In this document: positions 1-7,410 of the stretch, piece by piece
Layout of the letters: the number at the start of each line of letters is the position of its first letter
Numbering within the stretch: the stretch's first letter is position 1
Made by a program: the position numbers and the translations under genes
The notes under the pieces: generated by a model
Databases searched by the model: none
Told to the model about the DNA's origin: nothing
Seen by the model: only the letters and a program-made list of their open reading frames with translations
Assembly (NCBI GenBank): GCA_001970855.1
Contig: LSSN01001863.1
Coordinates: 1 to 11,992 of the forward strand
Length of the DNA stretch: 11,992 nt
Direction: 5' to 3'
Origin: Smittium culicis
Lineage: Eukaryota; Kickxellomycota; Harpellomycetes; Harpellales; Legeriomycetaceae

Positions 1-52
1 CGTTTTTAAGCCTAAATTGTAATTTTTGTATACGATTTGAGGCGAGTATCTT

Positions 53-112
53 TAGATTTTTCGTAAACTGCTGGTTTTTTACTTTGTCTACCAAGACTAT
101 CCAACCAAATGA
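53..112 (-). repeat. Decayed right end of a MITE-A2 element (reverse orientation)
   Basis: Positions 90-112 (ACCAAGACTATCCAACCAAA, then TGA) match the reverse complement of the subterminal region of the A2 right end near 7350-7380 at about 20 of 23 positions. The preceding bases (TTTTCGTAAACTGCTGGT) are a plausible decayed version of the reversed terminus with its CCCTTTC and GCGGTA parts. No TTAA or left end can be recognised, so this is a remnant. Confidence 0.4.
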
Positions 113-540
113 AGTTATAAAAGTATATATTTATTATTTAACACTTATTGGATGATTGATTTATTGTCCAATAGATGTATTCTTTAAATTTTCTTATCCA
201 ACTATGATTATTATCTAATTAAAAAGCCTTGGCCCAAAATAGGGATAATGGCTGCTTTTGTTATAGTAGCGAATCTCATAAACCTCATAGCCAATGGTGT
301 GTTCAATCATAGTCCCATTAGTTAAACGCTATAGTTTAGCCAATAGGTGCATGGATAGATACCAGTTCTATCAATTGTTCGAATAGTTTCAGCCACATGA
401 TTGTCTAATAAGCTAAGGGAAGAGATTTAGGTTTGAGCTTTTCTCTCAATTTTTTATTTTATGCTCACAAATAGACTTAATTAATAGACTTTAGCTCCAT
501 AATTCTTGCTATTTTATTAAGAATTATTAGATATTTTTAA

Positions 541-835
541 CTCCTATCCCCTCCCCCATTTTTTTACTTCAAAATAATACCCCGACGCGTGAACCCTCGC
601 AATTTCTAACAAATTCTCACGCCTCGAAACCATAAAGAAAATAAACTTTCATTTCGATATTTCATAGCTTAAATAGCCTATATTTAATCGTACAACTCAT
701 CAATAATTGTTCTTTACTTCGATCATTATCAAACATATTTACTACCACAACTTTTTATAAACTATAAAAAAATTCTAAGCATTAATTCCTCCATCTTTAT
801 CCTTCATTAAAGTTTCAGCTCTTCGAAATATCAAT
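541..835 (+). promoter_or_regulatory. Putative promoter/leader of the AKR1-like gene
   Basis: A C/T-rich block (541-570) with runs of C and T is followed by a GC-richer patch holding ACGCGT at 585-590, which is the MluI cell-cycle box core bound by MBF-type factors in ascomycete yeasts. A T/C-rich leader runs up to the ATG at 836. The core hexamer occurs once only and its function in this organism is unknown. No clear TATA box stands out from the AT-rich background. The assignment rests mainly on position. Confidence 0.25.
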
Positions 836-3493
836 ATGGATCCAGATCCCCCTACTCAAAAAACTGACAACATCGATAGTCCGATAAGCTCAACATCAAG
901 TTCTACAAAAGTAAAACTCACAACTCCAAACTCTTTGCGCATTTCGCCCTCTTCAAACCATAACACTACCATCAACAAAATTTCAATTAATGCCGAATTT
1001 CACAATTCGCCTAGCGGCTCAACTACTAAAAACTTATTTTCAAATATATCTACATCAAGAGATCTTAATACAAATATCCCACCTGCCAGTCCCCTCCTGC
1101 CCGATTCTAATTCTGTAATATACCCTAATACTGATTTTTTTTCAGCCTCCCAGAACGGTGACTTATTTACTGTCAGAAGATGGGTAGAAACATTTGGAAT
1201 GAGCCCTGATTCCCTAGACCAGCAAGGCTGTACCGCCCTACACTGGGCCTGTATTAATGGCCACCTAAATGTCGTCAAATATCTTGTCGAAATAGGCCAC
1301 GCAGACATTAATGCCGCAAAAGGTGAAATGAAAGCCCCACCTTTGTTTTGGGCCTGTAGACAAGGCCACATAAAAGTTTGTGAATACTTATTAAATAACG
1401 GCGCTCTTCCAAGCTTAACTGACGCCGGAGGCTACTCTTTGCTCCATGTAGCTGTTCACTCTTTAAGCCCCACTATGCTACTTTACATTGCAATCACTCA
1501 GTACCACTCGTTTAGAGGAAATTTGGACTTAAAAGATAATAACGGAGTTACTCCACTAATGTGGGCTGTTTACCAAGGAAACTTAGAACAAGTTTCTATT
1601 TTAATCCAACTTGGTGCCAATGCTAAACTTCAAGATTCCAATGGCAAATCTTGCCTCCACTTTGCAATGACCCAGGCTTCTGCCCCTATCATAGCCGCTT
1701 TAATCAAAGCAGGTGCTGATCCTGACTCCCGTGAATTCGCCTCTACCCCTGCGCAAAACGTTACACTCGGAATTCAAGGCGCATCAACTGGTGTCCCTGG
1801 AGAAACGATACCCCATCTCGGTAAAAGCGCTAGGGATGTTGCCAACGATTTTGGAATCACATCTATTTTAGACTCTTGTGAAAAGGATCATCTCAACTAT
1901 ACAAAGTCTATACTAAACGACACTATTATATTTAAATGGCGCCTGAAAAGCCAAATACTGACCTTCCTATCACCATTTTTTAATTTAGTAATAAGTTTAA
2001 AGATTCTAAGCGTTTATCCATGGGCTATTGGGCTCCCTATCTTTTTTTTAACCGTTCTAGTATTTCACCTCATTACACTCAGACTGCTATTGAAAGCCAA
2101 AAAACCTGATAGAGTTCTTAGCAGTCCTTATTTTTTAGGCATACTCTCGGGCTCATTCTTTATTGCATTTTTGGCTTGGCTATTTAAAATAATGCCAGTA
2201 ACTGTATTTGGTGTACCTGGAGATACAAGAAAATTTAACTCTCAAATTATTTTAAACATATGTACTTTCATCACTTCTATACTAGTGACTTACACCTTAT
2301 ATAACACTGTAGTAAGCGATCCTGGCTATATCAAGTTTAATGGACTAAAAAACATCTCAAACGCATCAAAACTAGTAGCAGGGTTAGTAGAGTCAAACGA
2401 TTTTAGCTTACAAAGTTTCTGCTACACTTGCCTAAACGTTAAACCAAGAAGGTCAAAGCACTGTCGCGATTGTAATCGTTGCGTTTCAAGAATGGACCAC
2501 CACTGCCCATGGACTTATAATTGCGTTGGATCCAAAAATCATAAAATATTCATTTACTTTTTACTCAGCTTGATTTTATGCGGGTCTTTGTTTTTATATT
2601 CTGGGTCTCTCTTCCTAGAAAGAACTTTCGTGTTTTATGAGCCCATAGAAGGAAGACCTTGTTATTTGGGCTCCTATCTCTGTGGCTGCTTTCAGCAAGA
2701 GCCTTATACCCTCTATATCATGATTTGGATTTTTTTAAATTTGATCTGGTCTTTCATACTACTCATTTCCCAGATTTACCAAATAGCTGTAAATATGACT
2801 ACAAACGAAAGCATAACTGGGTTTAGAAATTTAAATCGCCTAAATTTTAAAAATACTGGAAATCAGAATAATACCACGTTGCTAAAGAAGAATAAAGATT
2901 CCAAAAATATAGATAGCCACAGACTTAGCGTCGATTTCAGCGATTTTGACGATGTATATAGCGAATTCAGCGATACTGAGGCAAATGAACATTTTCGCAA
3001 CGAGTCAGCGCTAGTTAATAATTCAGATAATAGGGCTGGTATTGTGCCAACACCCGCGCTTGATCGCCCTTCCTCACAAAAGAAATCGACTCGGTCCCAG
3101 GGTCCTTTGTCAAGGCTTCTTCCATGCTTATCAAAGCACCCAAGTAAGTCTAGTTTACGAAATGAAAATTATGCATATACCACACTTGAATCGAATATTA
3201 GTGATGATTTTGCTGATTACAATGATGACACAAACCCCTACGATAAAGGAATTCGCTTAAACTGCATTGAATTCTGGAAAACCGATTTTTCCGCATATGA
3301 GAGCGTTCCAGAATTAACCTTGGACTATACCGATACTATAATATTTGATCAAAGTAGAAGCAATAATGTTTTAGGCTCTTTCAGAAGAGCAATTGATAAC
3401 TCAAAATCTAGAAAAGCGAACACTTTAAGTGTTGATGACTTACTGTCGAAATCTAAGAAAAATAATAGCATTGAAATGAGAGATATGAGCTAA
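836..3493 (+). CDS. AKR1: Akr1-type ankyrin-repeat DHHC palmitoyltransferase
   Basis: An integral membrane protein S-acyltransferase that transfers palmitate from acyl-CoA to cysteines of target proteins; relatives are yeast Akr1 (Golgi, acts on casein kinases Yck1/2) and animal ZDHHC17/13. Visible domains: Ser/Thr/Asn-rich N-terminus (1-100); about six ankyrin repeats (103-298; repeat 2 has GCTALHWACINGH); four membrane segments (about 378-490) ending in the DPG motif (495-497); a complete cysteine-rich domain with C529, C532, H542, C543, C546, C549 and the catalytic DHHC at 554-557 (C557), then NCVGSKNHKIF (562-572); two further membrane segments (572-594, 624-650); TTNE motif (655-658); and NPYDKG-NCIEFW (800-814), a conserved C-terminal motif of the family. 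The active site is canonical DHHC, not the DHYC of yeast Akr1. At 885 aa it is longer than yeast Akr1 (about 760), mainly through a 141-residue polar, acidic, Ser-rich insert at 659-799. The ATG has A at -3 and G at +4. One uninterrupted exon. Confidence 0.95.
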   Translation: MDPDPPTQKTDNIDSPISSTSSSTKVKLTTPNSLRISPSSNHNTTINKISINAEFHNSPSGSTTKNLFSNISTSRDLNTNIPPASPLLPDSNSVIYPNTDFFSASQNGDLFTVRRWVETFGMSPDSLDQQGCTALHWACINGHLNVVKYLVEIGHADINAAKGEMKAPPLFWACRQGHIKVCEYLLNNGALPSLTDAGGYSLLHVAVHSLSPTMLLYIAITQYHSFRGNLDLKDNNGVTPLMWAVYQGNLEQVSILIQLGANAKLQDSNGKSCLHFAMTQASAPIIAALIKAGADPDSREFASTPAQNVTLGIQGASTGVPGETIPHLGKSARDVANDFGITSILDSCEKDHLNYTKSILNDTIIFKWRLKSQILTFLSPFFNLVISLKILSVYPWAIGLPIFFLTVLVFHLITLRLLLKAKKPDRVLSSPYFLGILSGSFFIAFLAWLFKIMPVTVFGVPGDTRKFNSQIILNICTFITSILVTYTLYNTVVSDPGYIKFNGLKNISNASKLVAGLVESNDFSLQSFCYTCLNVKPRRSKHCRDCNRCVSRMDHHCPWTYNCVGSKNHKIFIYFLLSLILCGSLFLYSGSLFLERTFVFYEPIEGRPCYLGSYLCGCFQQEPYTLYIMIWIFLNLIWSFILLISQIYQIAVNMTTNESITGFRNLNRLNFKNTGNQNNTTLLKKNKDSKNIDSHRLSVDFSDFDDVYSEFSDTEANEHFRNESALVNNSDNRAGIVPTPALDRPSSQKKSTRSQGPLSRLLPCLSKHPSKSSLRNENYAYTTLESNISDDFADYNDDTNPYDKGIRLNCIEFWKTDFSAYESVPELTLDYTDTIIFDQSRSNNVLGSFRRAIDNSKSRKANTLSVDDLLSKSKKNNSIEMRDMS

Positions 3494-3714
3494 TTGTCAC
3501 CTATAGCTCACTTTTTCATCAAAACTGTTTTTAAAAAAAGTCACAACCATATATTTTTACTTTTATCCCATAGATTATATCCTTTCGTAGTAACTAAACT
3601 TTTTATCTGCATTTTATTCAACGATTTTACTCGTTCCCCCACCTATTTTAATCAGCCTTGTTTTTTTGTTAATATAACCCCCAATTATTCTTTGATGTGT
3701 TTGGCAATCAAGCT

Positions 3715-3902
3715 TTAACTCTTTCATAAATAATATAATATTTTTTTAAATCAAAAATAAGTAATACTCTCGTCTAAATAAATAAGATCGACTATGTAAC
3801 ATTAAACTTTTTAATTGAGTCTCGGAATTGTTTATTTTCATTGAATAGAGTTGGCTAGGTTTGATAGACCAAAAAAAAGTCTATCGCATGGGGGAAGAAT
3901 AT
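3715..3902 (+). mobile_element. Decayed MITE-A1 element
   Basis: The left end reads TTAACTCTTTC, one change from the family TTAACCCTTTC. The right half (3817-3895) follows the family consensus in order: CTCGGAATT, then TTGGCTAGGTTTGATAGACC, a run of A, and GTCTATCGC. The total of 188 bp fits the roughly 195-bp family length. The left interior has diverged almost beyond recognition and the terminal GGG-TTAA on the right is lost (reads ATAT), so this is an old inactive copy. Its left TTAA overlaps the stop of the open frame following AKR1. Confidence 0.5.
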
Positions 3903-4546
3903 TTAGTTTCATCTTTTAGCCATGAAAATCAAAATTTCCGATATTTAACTACAGGTTACTGGTCTACTCATCGAATAAACTTTAATATTATATACTTATT
4001 TAGAATGATTATTACAACATAAGAGAAAAGTGATATTTAAACTAATTCCAATATGTATATTTAAAGGTAAAAAGGTCTGCGTTTTAATGGCGATAAGTAT
4101 AAAATGCAAAGTATCAAAAGACACTAATTATCTAAAATCCATTTTGATATCATTAAAAGAACGATCACACTGATCTATAGCTTTTATAACCGTCGATGAT
4201 TTATGTCACGCTTGGATAATAGCCAGCTTTTATACAGATAATTAACTAACAAATGTAATTTTTAATTTATCTTTATAATGTACCAAATAATAAGAGTTAA
4301 CAATTAGACTGTTTTAATCAAAGTCTATTCTAGTTTCCAAACCAGAGATAAAGATTTTATATTTTCAAGTAGCTAAGCATTTTTTTTATGTTGAATTTTA
4401 GAAAGTCACATAAAGGCCTTAAAAAAAGTCATATTTAAGTCACAACATCGAAATCTTTAAAATACAAGCCAAGAATATCGATAACTCAGGATAATGGAGA
4501 ATCGCCAATCTGCTAATGAAAAGTTTTAAAATTATTTTTTTAAGCG

Positions 4547-4552
4547 TTTATT
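4547..4552 (-). terminator. Putative poly(A) signal of the CsbD-like gene
   Basis: TTTATT on the plus strand reads AATAAA on the minus strand, about 88 nt downstream of the minus-strand stop codon at 4640-4642. In such AT-rich DNA the hexamer can occur by chance, so the call rests on position. Confidence 0.3.
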
Positions 4553-4639
4553 GCTTTAAAATTTAATATTTAATACAAAAAGGAAAAAAAAGACTACAAA
4601 GGATTCACCCAAATAAATAGTATATTGAAAAAAATAAAG

Positions 4640-5092
4640 TTAAAGTTTTTTGACCAAGCTATCCATGACATCAGAGGTTTTTTCTGCAACAGTTTCAGCT
4701 CCTCCACTCACGGCTTTTCCGGCGACATTTACTTCTCCTTCAGCGACATGTGCAATTCCGTCCTCAGCTTTGCGAGCAGAAGAAACAGCCCCTTTTTCGG
4801 CACCCGTGAAAGCTGATTTTACTTTGCCCATCGAGTTGTCCAAAGTATCGCCTAACCCTGTTAGTACGCCTTCACTCTTACCAGCTTCCTTTTTAGCGGC
4901 AGAATCAACTTCTTTAGCGGCGTTGGCTACATTTACGCCGGCTTCACCACTTGGCCCTGTCTTTGATGAACCCATAAGCTTTTCACCTTTTTCGATCCAG
5001 TCCTTCCTGTGCATTAGCTTTCCTGCCTGGCATTCTATCATTCCAGTGGCGTACTGCATCTTTTGACCGAAAAAGCCTTTGTCCGAACTCAT
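4640..5092 (-). CDS. Small hydrophilic CsbD-like / LEA-like protein
   Basis: A 150-aa protein starting MSSDKGFFGQK. I chose the ATG at 5090-5092 (A at -3) over a further-upstream in-frame GTG at 5108-5110, because nuclear eukaryotic genes rarely start at GTG. Residues 6-41 (G-x7-YATG-x6-GKL-x5-W-x3-G-x4-G spacing, W32) resemble the repeat pattern of CsbD-like proteins, a stress-associated bacterial/fungal family that in fungi is sometimes named cruciform or mismatch DNA recognition protein. The rest (45-145) is low-complexity Ala/Gly/Lys/Glu/Ser sequence with heptad-like VxxAAKEV and KSAFTGAEK segments, as in LEA-type proteins. There is no signal peptide or membrane segment and one Cys (C21). 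The segment is clearly GC-richer than its flanks, which supports coding. It converges with AKR1. The gene call is fairly firm; family membership is an inference from spacing and composition. Confidence 0.65.
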   Translation of the reverse strand: MSSDKGFFGQKMQYATGMIECQAGKLMHRKDWIEKGEKLMGSSKTGPSGEAGVNVANAAKEVDSAAKKEAGKSEGVLTGLGDTLDNSMGKVKSAFTGAEKGAVSSARKAEDGIAHVAEGEVNVAGKAVSGGAETVAEKTSDVMDSLVKKL

Positions 5093-5970
5093 TTTAATTG
5101 TATTTTTCACAAGTATGCTCTAATTCAAGTTTTCGTGTTTACTACTCAGTCTTTAATTTTTATTATTTAAAATAGTATAATTAATGTAGTTTGCTAGTAA
5201 TTGAAGTCACTAATGTACACAGCTGCTTTTATGATTGCTATAAATTCTTGACTACTGATACAATATTACTATATTTAGAGAAATATTTAGTTTAAAAAGT
5301 GGAATTTTTCTTTGGAAAAAAAAGTAATTTCGAGATCAAATATTTAAGAGACTAGTAGCTGTATTTATATAAAATGAACTTTTTTTGCTCTTAATCTTCT
5401 TGGTGGCGCAATCTATTTTTGATCTTCAGAATAATGCACTTATAGTGTATATTTTCTCCAGATATTAATATCATATATTTGTTTCCTGAAGTGTGGTGTC
5501 AAATAGAAATTTTGCATAAAAGCTTTTAGCGAATTAAAATATATGTTAATTTTCACGTGAGGCTTATAACCCATGAAATGGATAGACATGTTTAATATTT
5601 GGGGTGCATTATGATGACGAAATGTAAATTGGCTCAATATAGCGTATTTGTTTGTAATTATTATTATTACCTTTGATCCGTTGATACCAACAAATGTAAT
5701 TGTTCTTTACATTCTTATTAAAAATAAGCGCAAACACTTATAGCTAATACGCTGAGATATAATTCACCAATGCTAAATATTAACTCGGCTTGTATTATTT
5801 TTTTATTTTGTAGTATATGTGTATAAGCCGAAACTTTATTCTTGATCTGCATGAATATTTTAGGAATTCTAAACCAATAGAATGCCAATCTAAGTCAACA
5901 TTTTTTTATCACATAAACATATATTAATCAGTCATTACAAACAATTGTGTTTATACACTGTCGCCGCTTT
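5093..5970. other. Gene-poor AT-rich spacer upstream of the CsbD-like gene
   Basis: This holds the presumed promoter of the minus-strand gene (5093 onward) and one decayed MITE-A end at 5391-5430. A 65-codon open frame at 5440-5637 (minus) has no recognisable features, lies in AT-rich sequence and is not called. I found no RNA gene or further repeat. Confidence 0.45.
5391..5430 (-). repeat. Decayed right end of a MITE-A1 element (reverse orientation)
   Basis: TTAATCTTCTTGGTGGCGCA followed by ATCTATTTTTGATCTTCA aligns to the reversed family right end (TTAACCCTTTC, then GGCGGTAGACTATTTTTGAT). CTATTTTTGATCT is identical to the reversed right end and TTAA is preserved. No corresponding left end is recognisable near 5587, where a full-length copy would finish. 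Confidence 0.5.
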
Positions 5971-6167
5971 TTAACCCTTTCAGGGGCGGTAGTCCATTAT
6001 TGATCTACCAAATATAGTCAACAGCGTTCAATTAAAGTAATTTAATTCCGAATATATAAGATTTATTTGTATATTGCTAAATAACAGCAAATGGTAAATT
6101 TCATTATTAATCATAAACGAATCAATATATCCATTTTTTTAAAGAGTGTTGAACGGTAAAGGGTTAA
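5971..6167 (-). mobile_element. MITE-A1 element, complete, reverse orientation
   Basis: A 197-bp element including both TTAA sites (5971-5974 and 6164-6167). Read on the plus strand it begins with the family right end reversed (TTAACCCTTTCAGGGGCGGT) and ends with the family left end reversed (AAAGAGTGTTGAACGGTAAA then GGGTTAA). The conserved interior block is present as ATCATAAACGAATCA (6109-6123). TTAA duplication plus CCC/GGG termini is the signature of piggyBac-superfamily elements. There is no coding capacity. It is the only complete reverse-oriented copy in the window. Confidence 0.8.
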
Positions 6168-6287
6168 CCCTTTATACATTATCATTTCATAAGATATTAG
6201 TATAAGAGAACACTTTTTTTTTTATTAGGCAGTTGTTTATAACTCGAAGATTTTAATCTACATAGAATTAACTAAATGTATTGCATA

Positions 6288-6563
6288 ATAATAGCTTAAT
6301 TCTTATGCTCGAAAAATATTGGATAGAAAAATTTAAATATAAATATAAATCTAAATCTAAATCTAAATATGATATATTTTTAGGGGAATCGGAACATTAT
6401 TTCATAGAAAATCTATTTGCTTATTTTTATTAGGTATAGGTATTGGTTGTATCACATAACTTATTCGACGATGATTTATTGTAAGATTTAAAAGTAAATT
6501 AATTTTGCTTAGTAGGAAAAGCTTGATATGGAATTTTACGCTCCTTGAAATAATCTCCTATAT
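6288..6563. repeat. Possible third, diverged MITE-B copy
   Basis: The right boundary (6541-6563), read in reverse complement as ATATAGGAGATTATTTCAAG, matches the reversed right terminus of MITE-B copy 1 (ATATGGGAGATTCTGAACGA): ATAT and GGAGATT are shared, and an AAG-AG follows. The left boundary (ATAGCTTAATTCTTATG) is a weak match to the MITE-B left end. The interior does not align to the other copies and holds a simple repeat. This is a tentative call based on the termini only. Confidence 0.2.
6334..6370. repeat. Tandem hexamer array (TAAATA/TAAATC)
   Basis: Six consecutive 6-bp units: two TAAATA, three TAAATC, one TAAATA. This is a short microsatellite-like array. Units are related to those at 6564-6593. 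Confidence 0.8.
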
Positions 6564-6593
6564 GAATATAAATATAAATACAAATACAAATTA
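6564..6593. repeat. Tandem hexamer array (AAATAT/AAATAC)
   Basis: Five 6-bp units: GAATAT, AAATAT, AAATAC, AAATAC, AAATTA. They are related in direct orientation to the array 230 bp upstream and abut the left end of the MITE-A2 element at 6601. Confidence 0.7.
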
Positions 6594-6600
6594 TAAGCAT

Positions 6601-6799
6601 TTAAGCCTTTATGTGGCCAATACTCTTAAACATTAATAAAAAATATAATTGGACATGCAAAATAAAGTTTATTTGTTATTGGACGTGATTTAGAGATTAG
6701 CCAATACAAGATTATAATTTTCCAATGATTAAAAAGATTCTAATTTGGTTGGATATTTTTGGTAGTTCAAAAAAAGTCAATTGCCTCTGAAAGAGTTAA
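6601..6799 (+). mobile_element. MITE-A2 element, complete
   Basis: A 199-bp element, the best copy of subfamily A2. The left end TTAAGCCTTTATGTGGCCAA then TACTCTT is a diverged form of the family left end. The right end (TCAAAAAAAGTCAATTGCCT, then CTGAAAGAGTTAA) is shared with A1. The interior (ATAATTGGACATGCAAAATA, TTATTTGTTATTGGACGTGA) differs from A1 but recurs in the elements at 7019-7410 and 7407-7579. It is the first unit of the same-orientation array. Confidence 0.6.
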
Positions 6800-6823
6800 A
6801 TCTTTAGCAAAGTATTAAAAAAA

Positions 6824-7018
6824 TTATCATTTCCCGTCCAACAAGCTTTATAAAAAATAATTTTATGATTCGTTTATGATTTATTGAAAAGCTTATTATT
6901 TGCTTCTATAATACAATTTACCAATACTTCTTAAGGCCTCGGGAATAGTGAATTTTAATTGAATACAGTTTGCTAATTTGGTAGATCAAAAATAGTCTAC
7001 CGCCTCTGAAAGGGCTAA
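6824..7018 (+). mobile_element. MITE-A1 element, complete with degenerate TTAA sites
   Basis: 195 bp. The left end TTATCATTTCCCGTCCAACA has lost one base and part of the TTAA; the right end TACCGCCTCTGAAAGGG ends in CTAA. It carries the conserved interior blocks TTATGATTCGTTTATGATTT and GGCCTCGGGAAT, and a perfect subterminal hairpin: GGTAGA at 6980-6985 with TCTACC at 6996-7001. The tandem TTATGATT / TTTATGATT duplication is clearest in this copy. Confidence 0.75.
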
Positions 7019-7410
7019 AAAATAATAAAAAATCATTTGTTGGTAGATACATGTATAATTTAGACAATTATTATCAACATACTATATGGGCAATTCTTTA
7101 TGAAGAGGTCATTTTATAGTGTAAAGAGTTTCAGTGTTTAAAATCGCATAAAAAATAAACATCCAATGAGTAGAATAATTTACTTTTTTAGCAAATAAAA
7201 ATTTTATATTGAAACGAAGAAATGGAAAAATCAAATTGCCTTTTTTGCTCCGCCAATAATACTTACAATAAGTGCTTATACAGACCAATAACATTAAATG
7301 CAACAAAGTGCTCTCTTCGTTCAGAATCTCCCATATTGATTTATTAGGATGTCATATGGTTGGATAGCTTTGGTTGTTCAAAAAAATACTACCGCATCTG
7401 AAAGGGTTAA
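7019..7410 (+). mobile_element. MITE-A2 element interrupted by MITE-B, left end missing
   Basis: The right part (7337-7410) has GGTTGGATAGCTTTGGTTGT, a run of A and CCGCATCTGAAAGGGTTAA, matching the A2 copy at 6601. The left part (7019-7083) has ATTTGTT and a downstream TTTAGA as in A2. The 253 bp between them are MITE-B copy 1. The A2 left terminus is absent where it meets the preceding element at 7018. Together this suggests that MITE-B inserted into an already left-truncated A2 copy. Confidence 0.55.
7084..7336 (+). mobile_element. MITE-B copy 1, nested in MITE-A2
   Basis: 253 bp bounded by imperfect terminal inverted repeats: left ATATGGGCAATTCTTTATGA then AGAG; right, reversed, ATATGGGAGATTCTGAACGA then AGAG, about 26 of 36 outer positions matching. 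The interior aligns to the copy at 9469-9709, for example CATTTTATAGTG near the left end, CCAATGAGTAGAATAATTT in the middle and CTCTTCGTTCAGAATC at the right. It carries several CCAAT motifs. No coding capacity and no clear target-site duplication; TA or TAT is possible. The superfamily is undetermined. A 65-codon minus-strand open frame here is fortuitous. Confidence 0.65.

Larger units (their letters stand above)
1..835. other. AT-rich intergenic region upstream of AKR1-like gene
   Basis: I see no credible coding region here. The segment is AT-rich and carries a decayed transposon end (about 53-112), several CCAAT or ATTGG motifs (for example around 150-180, 290 and 340) and a pyrimidine-rich stretch at 541-570 that leads into the AKR1 leader. 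A sequence near 411-425 (AGCTAAGGGAAGAGA) resembles the reverse complement of the start of the duplicated block at 11401 and 11596, but the match is too short to rely on. No tRNA or other RNA gene was recognised. Confidence 0.5.
3494..4639. other. Intergenic spacer between convergent AKR1 and CsbD-like genes
   Basis: No credible independent gene. Directly after the AKR1 stop the same frame stays open for 74 codons to the TAA at 3716-3718, beginning with TTG and not ATG, so it is not annotated as a gene. A decayed MITE-A occupies about 3715-3902 and contains an AATAAA (3777-3782) that could serve AKR1 mRNA 3' end formation. From 3903 to 4540 I see only AT-rich sequence without recognisable structure. 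The flanking genes converge here, so both 3' ends should lie in this spacer. Confidence 0.5.
6168..6600. other. Spacer with hexanucleotide repeats and a possible MITE-B copy
   Basis: No coding region. It contains two short tandem arrays of related 6-bp units (6334-6370 and 6564-6593), a run of ten T near 6212, and a possible third MITE-B element (6288-6563). The first bases (TTAACCCTTT, 6164-6173) repeat the MITE-A left terminus, but the sequence after them does not follow the family. Confidence 0.4.

Noticed and set aside
361..400. tRNA-like B-box (GTTCGAATAG)
   Set aside because: No matching A-box, cloverleaf or acceptor stem could be built around it.
4407..4422. CACATAAAGGCCTTAA as a reversed MITE-A2 left end
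   Set aside because: Similarity is limited to about 15 bases, with no supporting interior or opposite end at the expected distance.
4625..5066. Plus-strand open frames opposite the CsbD-like gene
   Set aside because: They are antisense shadows; the minus strand gives the coherent Lys/Glu/Ala/Gly-rich protein with a good start context.
5108..5110. GTG as start of the CsbD-like protein, and likewise TTG at 10116 for RPP0
   Set aside because: Eukaryotic context; in both cases an ATG with A at -3 follows six codons later, and for RPP0 it gives the conserved N-terminus.
5440..5637. 65-codon minus-strand open frame
   Set aside because: AT-rich sequence, no motif, no composition shift as seen in the real genes.
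6334..6593. Telomere-like repeats
   Set aside because: The TAAATA/TAAATC units lack the G-rich strand of telomeric DNA, and the arrays are only five or six units long.
7109..7306. 65-codon minus-strand open frame
   Set aside because: It lies inside MITE-B copy 1; the aligned copy at 9469-9709 does not appear to preserve it.
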